Origin: DASYSA01 sp036003885
GTDB taxonomy: Bacteria > Acidobacteriota > Blastocatellia > UBA7656
NCBI GenBank assembly: GCA_036003885.1
Contig: DASYSA010000322.1
Coordinates: 1-7,691, forward strand
Direction of reading: 5' to 3'
Length of the DNA: 7,691 nucleotides
Numbering within the stretch: position 1 is the first letter of the stretch; every line of letters begins with the position of its first letter. The translations under genes and the position numbers were made by a program. The notes under the pieces are model-generated. The model saw nothing but the letters and a program-made list of their open reading frames with translations, was not told where the DNA came from and searched no databases. Shown in pieces: positions 1-6,432 of this stretch.

Positions 1-355
1 CCAGGAAACGCTGCCCCGAGATTTCAGCGACTCGCAATGCCGTGATTTCGCACCAAAGGATCCGCCCCACCGAACCGGCGCTCGAGTTGTCCATGATGCC
101 CTGTGCGTCGATGATCAGACCCGGCCGGGTATCGAACACCGTTGTAAGACCGGAGACCCCGCAAAGTGCGAAAAAGAGTCCGCTGGCCAAGGCTACGCCT
201 TTAACAAAAAGTGGGTTGTAGCGGTCCTGCGTTTCGGCAATGGACCAGAGCCAAATGCTAACCCCGAGAAATAGTGCGGAGCCAAGAATAAGGAGAGATA
301 CCTTCTTCTTGCTCAGAGGAATCACGAGGCCAGGCGTTTCCGTAATTGTCATCAT
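1..355 (-). CDS. STM3941-like two-helix membrane protein (3' end cut by window edge)
   Basis: The first 118 residues of a minus-strand protein are visible; the gene runs off the left edge. Two adjacent ATG codons (355-353 and 352-350) can serve as start, and the ribosome site upstream is weak. A short polar N-terminus with a KKK cluster (residues 16-18) precedes a hydrophobic helix at about 19-39 and a second at about 51-72. A soluble segment follows, containing IIDAQGIMDNSSAGSVGRI (about 81-99) and later GQRFL. The helix pair followed by a 'DxxGixDNSS...W.eI..l' segment matches what I remember of the STM3941 family of uncharacterised bacterial membrane proteins, whose soluble part resembles a PH-like domain. 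Function is unknown. It lies 67 nt downstream of the serine hydrolase on the same strand and may be co-transcribed with it. The reading frame is solid; the family call is from memory of the motif. Confidence 0.7.
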   Translation of the reverse strand, partial: MMTITETPGLVIPLSKKKVSLLILGSALFLGVSIWLWSIAETQDRYNPLFVKGVALASGLFFALCGVSGLTTVFDTRPGLIIDAQGIMDNSSAGSVGRILWCEITALRVAEISGQRFL

Positions 356-422
356 TAACTCGCACGTATGGGAGTCTAGCGATTCCGGCGGGAGGAACAT
401 AGACTGCCCGTGACAGAATTCA

Positions 423-1835
423 TCAGTCTTGCACCGCTACCTGATATTGCTCCAGTTTGCCGTCTGGCATTTCGAAGGTCCAGGCCCGCAGAGTCTTCTC
501 CGCGAATCTTATTCGATAAACGCGAAGCTTCATGCCTCCACGGAGACCCTGATTGACGTGGTTGAACTCTTGCGGCGTTCCCAAAGGCCCCAGGCTACCG
601 GCGAAGTCTTTCAACGCCTGCTCGCTGAAGTAGCTGTTCGCATTATCCGTGAAGAGCGAACGATCAATCGTTCCATGCTGCAGTCCCTCGAAGATTTGGC
701 GAGCCTGCTCCAGCTTCTGGGGGGTTGCGGGGTCATCCGTCGCGAGCAACAGAGGCGCAATGCCGTTAGCAATTTGACCGGCTGCTCCGGCCGCATCCTG
801 ATTGGTGAGCACGGCCACAGCCACGCGTTCATCGGGGAAGACGATGTTCTGGGCGGTGAAACCCGACACCTCGCCCCCATGAGACAGGGCGCGATGTCCC
901 GCTACGTTGCTCACCGAAACTCCCAGCCCGTAGTGCGTGCCCAATCCATTCTTGAGCAACATTTCAGTCCCAAGCTCATGGTAAGAAGATGACTTCATCA
1001 ACTTCTGATCGATGATGGAAATGTCCCAGCGTGCGAGATCCTGGGCGGGCATGGCAAGCTCTCCCGCGGCGAAGAGCCATCCTTTGCCCTCCTTGGGCGC
1101 CGGATGCAGCGGGCCAAGCGCATAACGCATGTAGCCGACCGGGTCCGTCTCCCCGAGCTTTTCCTGATCAATATTGGCGACGCTCTTCATCGCGAGCGGC
1201 GTGAATACCTTCTCGCGCAGAAACCGAAGTAACGGCATGCCGCCGGCCTTTTCCACGATGACTCCAGCAATAACATAATTGGTGTTGCTGTATTGCCACT
1301 TCGTACCCGGATCGAAATCCAGCGGCTTACGAGCCCATTGGTCAAGGATCTTCTCCGCCGTGATCGGCTGCAGCATCATGGGCATCACGTAGTCCTGGGG
1401 CCAATAGTCCTGATATCCAGATGTATGGGAAAGAAGCTGGCGAATCGTGACCTCGCGAGCGCGGGTGAGATCGGGAATAAACCTGGCGACATTGTCGTTG
1501 AGCGAGAGCTTGCCCTGTTCCTGCAAGAGGAGAATGGCGGCCGCTGTGAATTGCTTGCTGATAGATCCGATGCTGTATCTCATCTCCGGAGTGGCCGGAG
1601 TGCGTGGCGCGATTCGCGCATCTCCGTAAGCCTTGACGTAGACGATTTGGCCATCCTTCACGACGGCGACGGATGCACTCGGAACGCCGGTCTTAGCCAA
1701 CGCTTCGGTTGCGAGCTTGTCTATCTGGGCCCGCAGATCGGAAGAGAGTTGTGTCTGCGCGGTCGAGGGATAGGCGGCGAGAGTTGAGATGATGACAACC
1801 GCGAAACAGTTAAGTAACAAGAATGATCGGCGCAT
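423..1835 (-). CDS. Secreted serine hydrolase, class C beta-lactamase / PBP-like fold
   Basis: A 470-residue protein of the beta-lactamase (class C) / serine hydrolase superfamily. The start at 1835 is chosen because AGGAGA lies 5 nt upstream and a signal peptide follows immediately (MRRS, hydrophobic stretch about 5-22, probable cleavage near STA|Q at 26/27). Longer reading to 2021 adds 62 residues ahead of the signal peptide with no ribosome site. Catalytic motifs are present: SISK (nucleophile S91, base K94), the YSN tyrosine motif (Y182, N184) and the HGG motif (H319) that replaces KTG. The catalytic domain spans about 30-360. Residues 365-470 form an extra C-terminal domain like those found on many esterase or peptidase members. 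Such proteins hydrolyse esters, D-amino acid peptides or cyclic amides in the periplasm; the substrate here cannot be told, and the HGG motif argues against a dedicated antibiotic beta-lactamase. A weak -10-like TACTAT (1946-1941) lies upstream, so it may have its own promoter rather than relying on the selenoprotein operon 199 nt away. Confidence 0.92.
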   Translation of the reverse strand: MRRSFLLLNCFAVVIISTLAAYPSTAQTQLSSDLRAQIDKLATEALAKTGVPSASVAVVKDGQIVYVKAYGDARIAPRTPATPEMRYSIGSISKQFTAAAILLLQEQGKLSLNDNVARFIPDLTRAREVTIRQLLSHTSGYQDYWPQDYVMPMMLQPITAEKILDQWARKPLDFDPGTKWQYSNTNYVIAGVIVEKAGGMPLLRFLREKVFTPLAMKSVANIDQEKLGETDPVGYMRYALGPLHPAPKEGKGWLFAAGELAMPAQDLARWDISIIDQKLMKSSSYHELGTEMLLKNGLGTHYGLGVSVSNVAGHRALSHGGEVSGFTAQNIVFPDERVAVAVLTNQDAAGAAGQIANGIAPLLLATDDPATPQKLEQARQIFEGLQHGTIDRSLFTDNANSYFSEQALKDFAGSLGPLGTPQEFNHVNQGLRGGMKLRVYRIRFAEKTLRAWTFEMPDGKLEQYQVAVQD

Positions 1836-2034
1836 AGAACTCTCCTCGTGAAAAATCTGACAACACAGCAAAAGCGGTCGGGTAGCCGGGTCGGATCGCT
1901 CCGACCTTCCGCGCCAAGCGATCCGAGGATACAGTCTTTCATAGTAGAGCGCGAGCGAAATGAAAAGACTCCTGAGGCCTCGGCCAACCGAAAGGCGTGC
2001 CAACCTGGAAAGAGTACTCATCGCATAAGCTCTC
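1836..2034. other. Intergenic region between serine hydrolase and thioredoxin-like selenoprotein genes
   Basis: A 199-nt spacer on the coding (minus) strand. It holds the AGGAGA ribosome site of the serine hydrolase (about 1847-1841) and a possible -10 element TACTAT (1946-1941) with only a poor -35 match (TCTTTT, 16 nt upstream). A short GC-rich palindrome GAGGCCTC (around 1974-1981) is present, but it lacks a loop and a U tract, so I do not call a terminator. I see no RNA gene and no second ORF with a ribosome site. Confidence 0.4.
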
Positions 2035-2955
2035 TCACTCTTGCTTTAATGAATTCCTTAGTCGGCGTGGGAGTATCTTCCCGTCTATCTGGTAAACTCG
2101 GCAGCCGAAAGAATGCCCTTCATCTCTTCCGTCAAGGTCCTTATCGTTCACTCGAATTGAAGGCGAACCATGAAAGCCTACTTTCATGGCCTGCGCTTCC
2201 GTAGCAACGTTAATCAGCGAAAGATCTGCTCTTATCCTGCTCTCTCGCAAAGCAGCCTTGAGATTGATCAAAGCCTGCTTATGGCCGGGACAGGATTTGA
2301 AATACAAAAACTCAACCTTCGCTGTAACGTTTTCCTGACTTGTGGCTGATGGCGCTTTCATCTCGTCCAGCATGCCCTTCAGTTTGGCTCTGAACGTGGC
2401 TTCATCGAGCCTTGGCGCTTTGGTGACGCCGCCGAGCTGGTGCATCCAGTATGCAGGTTGTGGGGGCTCGTCCTCCCACTGTGCGTCAGCCCCGTACAAA
2501 AGGTACACATCCCAGGCGATCAACCTTTGAGTCTGAAGAACGCGCTCCCATTGTTTCCCGGTTGAAGACTCCGGGTCCAGGAAGTACCTGACCCGCTTAT
2601 CTCGAAAGCTATGCGATAGCCTTCGGGCTTCCCCGTTGAAGTCACCGCCAAAGATCGGAAGCCAAACGATGTAGGCTCTCACTCGATTATCGGTCACGCT
2701 CCTGAGCGTCTTTACTATGTTGGAGAACCCCCAACGGCACATCGGTCAGGTCGGAGAGATTAGAGCAACCAGCTTCACGTTGTCCGCGTCCTTCTGAAAG
2801 GCGTCTTTGAATTGCTCAACGCTTCCGGGTTTGGGTGCTTGTGCCTTGCGGATTGCCACCGTGGAGCGGCCACGTTTCTGAGCAGCGTTGCTCGACGGCA
2901 GACTCACCACGAATAGCGCGGCGGCCAAAACGAGCAGCCCCCATTGCTTTCTCAT
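2035..2955 (-). CDS. Probable selenoprotein: secreted two-domain thioredoxin-fold protein, in-frame TGA read as Sec (UPMC motif)
   Basis: A single frame of 306 codons plus stop, interrupted only by TGA at 2748-2746 (codon 70). Reading TGA as selenocysteine gives U70-P71-M72-C73, a thioredoxin-type CPxC redox motif with Sec as the attacking residue. It directly follows a beta strand (VKLVALISPT), as in thioredoxins. Start ATG 2955 has AGAGG about 8 nt upstream and overlaps the merR stop by ATGA. Residues 1-25 are a signal peptide (MRKQWG, hydrophobic core, SNAAQ), so the protein is probably exported. Domain 1 covers about 50-200. Domain 2 (about 212-306) is a second thioredoxin-like fold starting KVEFLYFKSCPGH, with C222 in CPGH, GSP at 263-265 and C285 in FGCRVY; it resembles small thioredoxin-like proteins found with mercury or arsenic genes. 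The downstream half has ATG 2742 but no ribosome site, so separate translation is unlikely. The alternative is a nonsense-mutated pseudogene. The stop's exact position and the hairpin after it favour Sec; the SelA-D machinery is not in the window. Confidence 0.8.
2716..2748 (-). promoter_or_regulatory. Candidate bacterial SECIS element after the UGA-Sec codon
   Basis: The UGA codon is 2748-2746. Starting 10 nt later, the mRNA can form a perfect 5-bp stem, GUUGG (2735-2731) with CCAAC (2723-2719), closing a 7-nt loop GGGUUCU (2730-2724). The stem can extend inward by G-U and G-C to leave a GUU loop. With a three-base bulge it can extend outward by three more pairs (2741-2739 with 2718-2716). 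The apical loop begins 15-17 nt after UGA and starts with G followed by U residues, the features I remember for SelB-binding bacterial SECIS elements such as that of E. coli fdhF. The hairpin is inside the coding frame, as bacterial SECIS must be. No folding energy was computed. Confidence 0.62.
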
Positions 2956-3385
2956 TTCTTTACCTCTCGTTTAGCAGCATGGCCAATCTCAACTATGACC
3001 GGGCACTTCGCGGCAGCTCCGTGTCTCGCGAGTTCGTTCTCACATGCTTGCAGGTGATGTGTAAGCGTGCGTGTAAATGAGCGGAGCCCTTTCATCCGCT
3101 CGTTAATCTCTCGCAGTTTCGCCTGGAGCAAATCCCGCATCTGACCGCACGCGCCGATACCGCCGCCGGTTAGTAGAGTTGTGATCTCATCAAGAGAAAG
3201 CCCATCTCTTGCGCCTGCTTGATGAACTTCACGCGCTCTATCGTCTCAACCGCAAACAAACGGTACCCACCTCCAGAGCGGGGCGAGGCTGGCAAGAGCA
3301 TTCGCTTTTCGTAATAGCGAATCGTGCCAACGCTGACGCCTGCGCGTTGTGCTACTTCGCCTATGCGAAGCCAGGATTGAGTCAC
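2952..3385 (-). pseudogene. MerR-family thiol metalloregulator with a single-base frameshift
   Basis: N-terminal part from GTG 3385: a MerR winged helix (residues 1-63), with LRIGEVAQRAGVSVGTIRYY, the wing GGGYR (38-42) and the signature up to QEMGF. At TTT 3199-3197 the frame is lost by one missing T and ends at a TAA (3172-3170). Restoring one T continues the family sequence in the frame that ends at 2952, giving SLDEITTLLTGG, then a dimerisation helix and metal loop. The repaired protein is 144 residues, the usual MerR length. C80 (GACGQM), C115 (LQACEN) and C128 (AKCPVI) form a cysteine triad. The 35-residue C80-C115 spacing equals that of Hg and Pb sensors, while C115-C128 is longer (13 rather than 9). 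It is expected to bind a soft thiophilic metal and activate its own promoter. It is coupled by ATGA to the selenoprotein gene. The frameshift may be a read or assembly error in a short T run; no canonical slippery heptamer is present, so recoding is unlikely. Confidence 0.82.
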
Positions 3386-3392
3386 GCCGAAG

Positions 3393-3424
3393 AGTCTACA
3401 CTATAGAGCCGGGTGTAGAGTCAA
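3393..3424 (-). promoter_or_regulatory. MerR-type promoter/operator of the merR-selenoprotein operon
   Basis: On the minus strand, -35 TTGACT (3424-3419) and -10 TAGACT (3398-3393) are separated by an over-long 20-bp spacer. The spacer region carries a dyad with 7-bp perfect arms, TCTACAC and GTGTAGA, about 11 bp apart. A 19-20 bp spacer with a central dyad is the hallmark of promoters that MerR proteins activate by DNA distortion. The site lies directly in front of merR, so the operon should be autoregulated. The predicted transcription start (about 3386-3385) falls on or next to the GTG start codon, and no ribosome site precedes it, suggesting a leaderless message. Confidence 0.75.
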
Positions 3425-3502
3425 GTGGAAGTTTCACTGAGTCATAGGAGTTGTCCCTGGAGGCTACCGATTGTCCCGCAGATATTGGACCGCAATTGGC
3501 CC

Positions 3503-3530
3503 TTTACACACACAGGTTCTCAGCTAAAAT
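3503..3530 (+). promoter_or_regulatory. Sigma70-like promoter of the MocR-type regulator gene
   Basis: TTTACA (3503-3508) and TAAAAT (3525-3530) with a 16-bp spacer resemble the -35/-10 consensus. The expected transcript start near 3537 gives a leader of about 34 nt before ATG 3571. This supports the 3571 start over an in-frame start at 3451, which would lie upstream of the promoter. No operator was identified with confidence. Confidence 0.5.
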
Positions 3531-3570
3531 GGCCTGGTACGCTGAGCCAATCCTTTTGGGAGGCCCTGCT

Positions 3571-5091
3571 ATGATTTTCGAGATCAATCGCGCGACAGGA
3601 ATTCCACTCTACCTTCAAATTGCCGCCCAGGTACGAGACATGGTCTCGAGCGGCACTCTCAAAATCGGCGACCGGCTGCCTCCAAATCGCGAATTGGCCA
3701 AGACTCTCGGCGTCAACCGAACAACCGTCACAACCGCCTATGCTGAACTCGAAGCCGACGGCTTGATCAACTCGCACATCGGGCGCGGCACTTTCATCGC
3801 AGGCGTTCCAACGCGCAAGCCGGCTGGCATTGTCCCCGAACGCGCCCAGCCATCCGCAATGCTGTGGAGCACGCTGCTTGCCGATCAGCGGAGCGACACC
3901 TGGCTCAACGGGCTGTTGCTGTCAAAGCAGAGTAAAGACGGGATCTCACTCGCCCACGGGTTGCCGCACGCCGACCTCTTCCCTCTCGAAGATTTCAGGC
4001 GGTGCGTCGATCGCGTGCTCAGAAAAGAGGGCCGGGTCCTCCTGCAACTCGGGCTGAGCAGCGGCTACCCTCCCCTTCAGGAATATATTGCTTCGCAGAT
4101 GGCGCTTTCGGGCTCCGCAGTCAAACCAGAGGAAGTCCTGATAACCAACGGCTGCCAGCAGTCACTCGATCTGATTCGGCGTGTGTTTGTCGGAGCCAGC
4201 GATGAAGTTGCCATCGAGAATCCGACCTACCCTGGCGCAATCAGCGTCTTCTGCGGCAGCGGCGCCAAGCACGTCAGCCTGCCGGTTGGCGACAAGGGTC
4301 TCGACCTCGACGTGCTCGAAGAGATCCTTTCTCAACGCCGCCCGAAACTCATCTACACCATTCCCACGTATCACAATCCTACCGGGGTCACCATGGATAT
4401 CGCGGCGCGGCGGCGACTGCTCGACCTGGCCATCAAGCATCGAGTGCCGATAATTGAGGACGACATCTATCGCGACCTGCATTACGACGGTTCGATGCTC
4501 CCTTCGCTCAAGGGGCTCGACCGGTACGGCGTGGTCATAGCGATAAACAGCTTTTCGAAGGTCGGCTTTCCCGGCTTGCGAGTCGGGTGGATAGCCGCGC
4601 CGCGCATAGTCATCGATCACCTCAACGTCGCCAAGCAGAACTGCGACCTCCACGCCAGCCTCCTGACTCAGGCCGCGATTCACGAGTTCTCCAAACATGG
4701 GTTGCTCGCCAAGCACATCAAACGGGTCAAGCGAGCCTACGCGCAACGTCGTGATGTGATGCTGGAATCACTGGAGAAGCATTTCCCTACTGAGGCGACC
4801 TGGAACAAACCCGACGGTGGAATGGCGGTCTGGGTGAAGTTGCCAACTGCACTAAATGCTAATGAGATTCTGCTTCTCTCCTCCGAGAACGGAGTGACGT
4901 TCAGTCCGGGCGAACATTTCTACTCGGGCGTTCCTCCGAAGAACATGATGCGGCTTTGCTTCACGAATGCGAGCCCGTCAGCAATCGAAGATGGAGTAAA
5001 GAAGCTGGGCGCGATAATAAAGGGACGAATTTCCACCTTGAAGAAACAGTATTCAGTACGGAAGCAAGAGGGCTTTAGGGCGCTGGTGTAA
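3571..5091 (+). CDS. MocR/PdxR-type GntR-family regulator with aminotransferase-like domain
   Basis: A 506-residue protein, typical MocR length. Start ATG 3571 is preceded by GGGAGG with 7 nt spacing. The N-terminus MIFEINRATGIPLYLQIAAQ begins the GntR winged helix-turn-helix (about 1-75; GDRLPPNRELAKTLGVNRTT is the recognition region, GRGTF the wing end). A linker of some 45 residues follows, then a fold type I PLP aminotransferase domain (about 120-490). PLP-binding features are retained: NPTYPG, YHNPTG, EDDIYRDL, and the Schiff-base lysine K330 in SFSKVGFPG, followed by RVGW. The protein is a cytoplasmic transcription factor that probably senses PLP or an amino-acid adduct. The domain is closely similar to the aminotransferase encoded next door, which it probably regulates. 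Position 331 is Val where many members have Thr. Ligand and target are unknown; activator or repressor cannot be told. Confidence 0.93.
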   Translation: MIFEINRATGIPLYLQIAAQVRDMVSSGTLKIGDRLPPNRELAKTLGVNRTTVTTAYAELEADGLINSHIGRGTFIAGVPTRKPAGIVPERAQPSAMLWSTLLADQRSDTWLNGLLLSKQSKDGISLAHGLPHADLFPLEDFRRCVDRVLRKEGRVLLQLGLSSGYPPLQEYIASQMALSGSAVKPEEVLITNGCQQSLDLIRRVFVGASDEVAIENPTYPGAISVFCGSGAKHVSLPVGDKGLDLDVLEEILSQRRPKLIYTIPTYHNPTGVTMDIAARRRLLDLAIKHRVPIIEDDIYRDLHYDGSMLPSLKGLDRYGVVIAINSFSKVGFPGLRVGWIAAPRIVIDHLNVAKQNCDLHASLLTQAAIHEFSKHGLLAKHIKRVKRAYAQRRDVMLESLEKHFPTEATWNKPDGGMAVWVKLPTALNANEILLLSSENGVTFSPGEHFYSGVPPKNMMRLCFTNASPSAIEDGVKKLGAIIKGRISTLKKQYSVRKQEGFRALV

Positions 5092-5095
5092 GAAA

Positions 5096-5197
5096 GCGTT
5101 TTACGTTTTACGTTTAGCGTTTTAGGTTCCCTTGGCCGGTCCCTGATTGAAGCGAAAAACGCGAAACGTCAAACGCAAAACGTCAAACGTAAAACGC
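5096..5197. repeat. Inverted repeat of tandem RCGTTTN heptamers
   Basis: The left arm on the plus strand (5096-5123) consists of four heptamers in phase: GCGTTTT, ACGTTTT, ACGTTTA, GCGTTTT. A 32-nt centre (5124-5155) follows. The right arm (5156-5197), read on the minus strand, has six heptamers: GCGTTTT, ACGTTTG, ACGTTTT, GCGTTTG, ACGTTTC, GCGTTTT. Each arm thus has a strict 7-nt period and the two arms are imperfect reverse complements, able to form a long hairpin or cruciform. It fills most of the gap between the regulator stop and the aminotransferase ribosome site. It lacks the GC stem plus U tract of a standard terminator. The role is unknown; a dispersed, MITE- or REP-like genomic repeat is my best reading. 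Confidence 0.85.
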
Positions 5198-5226
5198 GGA
5201 ACGCGTTTCTTCCCCCGGAGGTGCTT

Positions 5227-6432
5227 GTGGCTACAACGATCCTGGAACCTCGACACTATCGATTCGCAAGCCGAATGTTGCAGATGAAGTCCTCGGCTGT
5301 CCGCGAGATCCTCAAGGTCGCCGAACGGCCTGACATAATATCGTTCGCCGGAGGCTTGCCGGCGCCCGAACTGTTTCCCGTCGACGTAATAGCCCGCGCT
5401 CACGCCGAGGTGTTCGCCGAAGAAGGCGCCGCCGCTCTGCAATACAGCACCACCGAAGGCTGGCGTCCCCTGCGCGAGTGGCTCGCCGCCAGGATGAATT
5501 TACGCGGCATCCAGGCCGTCGCCGATCGCGTGCTCATCACCAGCGGCTCACAACAGGGAATCGATCTGGTTGGAAAGGTCTTCCTCGAACCGGGCGACTC
5601 AGTCCTGGTCGAGAATCCGTCTTACCTTGCCGCCCTCCAGTGCTTCAGCGGATACGAGGCTTCCGTGATCGGGATCGACAGCGACGACGAGGGCATTCGC
5701 ATCGACCAGGTCGAACAGGCTCTCAAGAGCGCGCGGCCGAAGTTCATCTATGTCGTTGCCGATTTTCAGAACCCGAAAGGCACCTCCCTTTCATCCGAAC
5801 GCCGCACCCAACTGCTTGAGGTGTCGCGGCGCTTTCAGGTGCCGATTCTCGAGGACGATCCGTACGGCGAGCTTCGATATCGCGGAGAGCGGCCGCCGGC
5901 ACTCGCCGCGATGGATAGACATGGCCTCGTCATTTACATCAGCACATTCTCGAAGACCCTGAGTCCCGGAATGCGAATCGGATGGGTGGCCGCATCCGAC
6001 GAGATCATTCACGCGCTGATCATAGCCAAACAGCCGGCTGACCTCCACACCAGCACCATAGAGCAGCGCGCTGCCGTCCGCGCCGTTGCCGGCTTCGACT
6101 TCGACGGCCACATTGCCAGATTGTGCCGGGTCTACGGGGAACGCTGCGACAGTATGCTTGAGGCGCTTGAACGTTATTTCCCTGCCGAGACCAGCTGGAC
6201 TCACCCTGAGGGCGGCTTGTTTTTGTGGATCGAGTTGCCGAAAGGGACCCGGGGTGAAGACCTGCTCGAAGATTCGCTTCGAGAACACGTGGCCTTCGTG
6301 CCGGGCGGGCCATTCTTTGTGGACGAAGGTCACGACAACTTCATCAGGCTAAACTTCTCAAATCGGCCTCCCGAGATAATCGACGAGGGCGTCAAGCGCA
6401 TTGGGAAGGCGCTCAAGCGGAGGCTGACATGA
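5227..6432 (+). CDS. PLP-dependent aminotransferase, LysN / 2-aminoadipate type (fold type I)
   Basis: A 401-residue enzyme. GTG 5227 is chosen because GGAGG (5217-5221) sits 5 nt before it; the in-frame GTG at 5221 overlaps that site. The N-terminal segment (KSSAVREILKVAERPDIISF, then AGGLPAPELFP) is typical of the LysN/ARO8-like subgroup. PLP contacts are visible: SGSQQGIDL, NPSYLA, the DFQNPKG motif, EDDPYGELRY and catalytic K243 in STFSKTLSPG followed by MRIGW; the carboxylate-binding Arg is in NFIRLNFS near the C-terminus. The reaction is amino transfer between an amino acid and a 2-oxo acid. The family accepts 2-aminoadipate, aromatic, branched-chain and other substrates, so specificity is open. 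The gene follows the MocR gene by 135 nt containing the repeat, and its stop overlaps the phzF-like start by ATGA, indicating one operon and probable MocR control. Confidence 0.92.
   Translation: MATTILEPRHYRFASRMLQMKSSAVREILKVAERPDIISFAGGLPAPELFPVDVIARAHAEVFAEEGAAALQYSTTEGWRPLREWLAARMNLRGIQAVADRVLITSGSQQGIDLVGKVFLEPGDSVLVENPSYLAALQCFSGYEASVIGIDSDDEGIRIDQVEQALKSARPKFIYVVADFQNPKGTSLSSERRTQLLEVSRRFQVPILEDDPYGELRYRGERPPALAAMDRHGLVIYISTFSKTLSPGMRIGWVAASDEIIHALIIAKQPADLHTSTIEQRAAVRAVAGFDFDGHIARLCRVYGERCDSMLEALERYFPAETSWTHPEGGLFLWIELPKGTRGEDLLEDSLREHVAFVPGGPFFVDEGHDNFIRLNFSNRPPEIIDEGVKRIGKALKRRLT

Noticed and set aside
423..1835. Antibiotic-resistance class C beta-lactamase
   Set aside because: The HGG motif in place of KTG and the extra C-terminal domain fit the broad serine hydrolase group better than true AmpC enzymes.
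1836..2021. N-terminal 62-residue extension of the serine hydrolase
   Set aside because: It would bury the signal peptide inside the protein and has no ribosome site, whereas 1835 has a strong one.
2746..2748. TGA read as Trp or Gly through an alternative genetic code
   Set aside because: Other genes in the window end with TGA in the right place (6432, 7346) and use TGG for Trp, so the code appears standard.
3190..3202. Programmed -1 ribosomal frameshift in merR
   Set aside because: The site reads ATG GGC TTT CTC and does not match an X-XXY-YYZ slippery heptamer; a missing base is simpler.
3451..3570. N-terminal 40-residue extension of the MocR-type regulator
   Set aside because: It overlaps the likely promoter at 3503-3530, has no family similarity, and ATG 3571 has GGGAGG at ideal spacing.
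4162..4746. Long antisense open frame inside the MocR gene
   Set aside because: It is a shadow of a high-GC coding gene, with no ribosome site and no recognisable family features; the same holds for antisense frames at 5791-6333 and 6717-7247.
5096..5197. CRISPR array
   Set aside because: Units are 7 nt, contiguous and inverted between arms; there are no spacers or cas genes.
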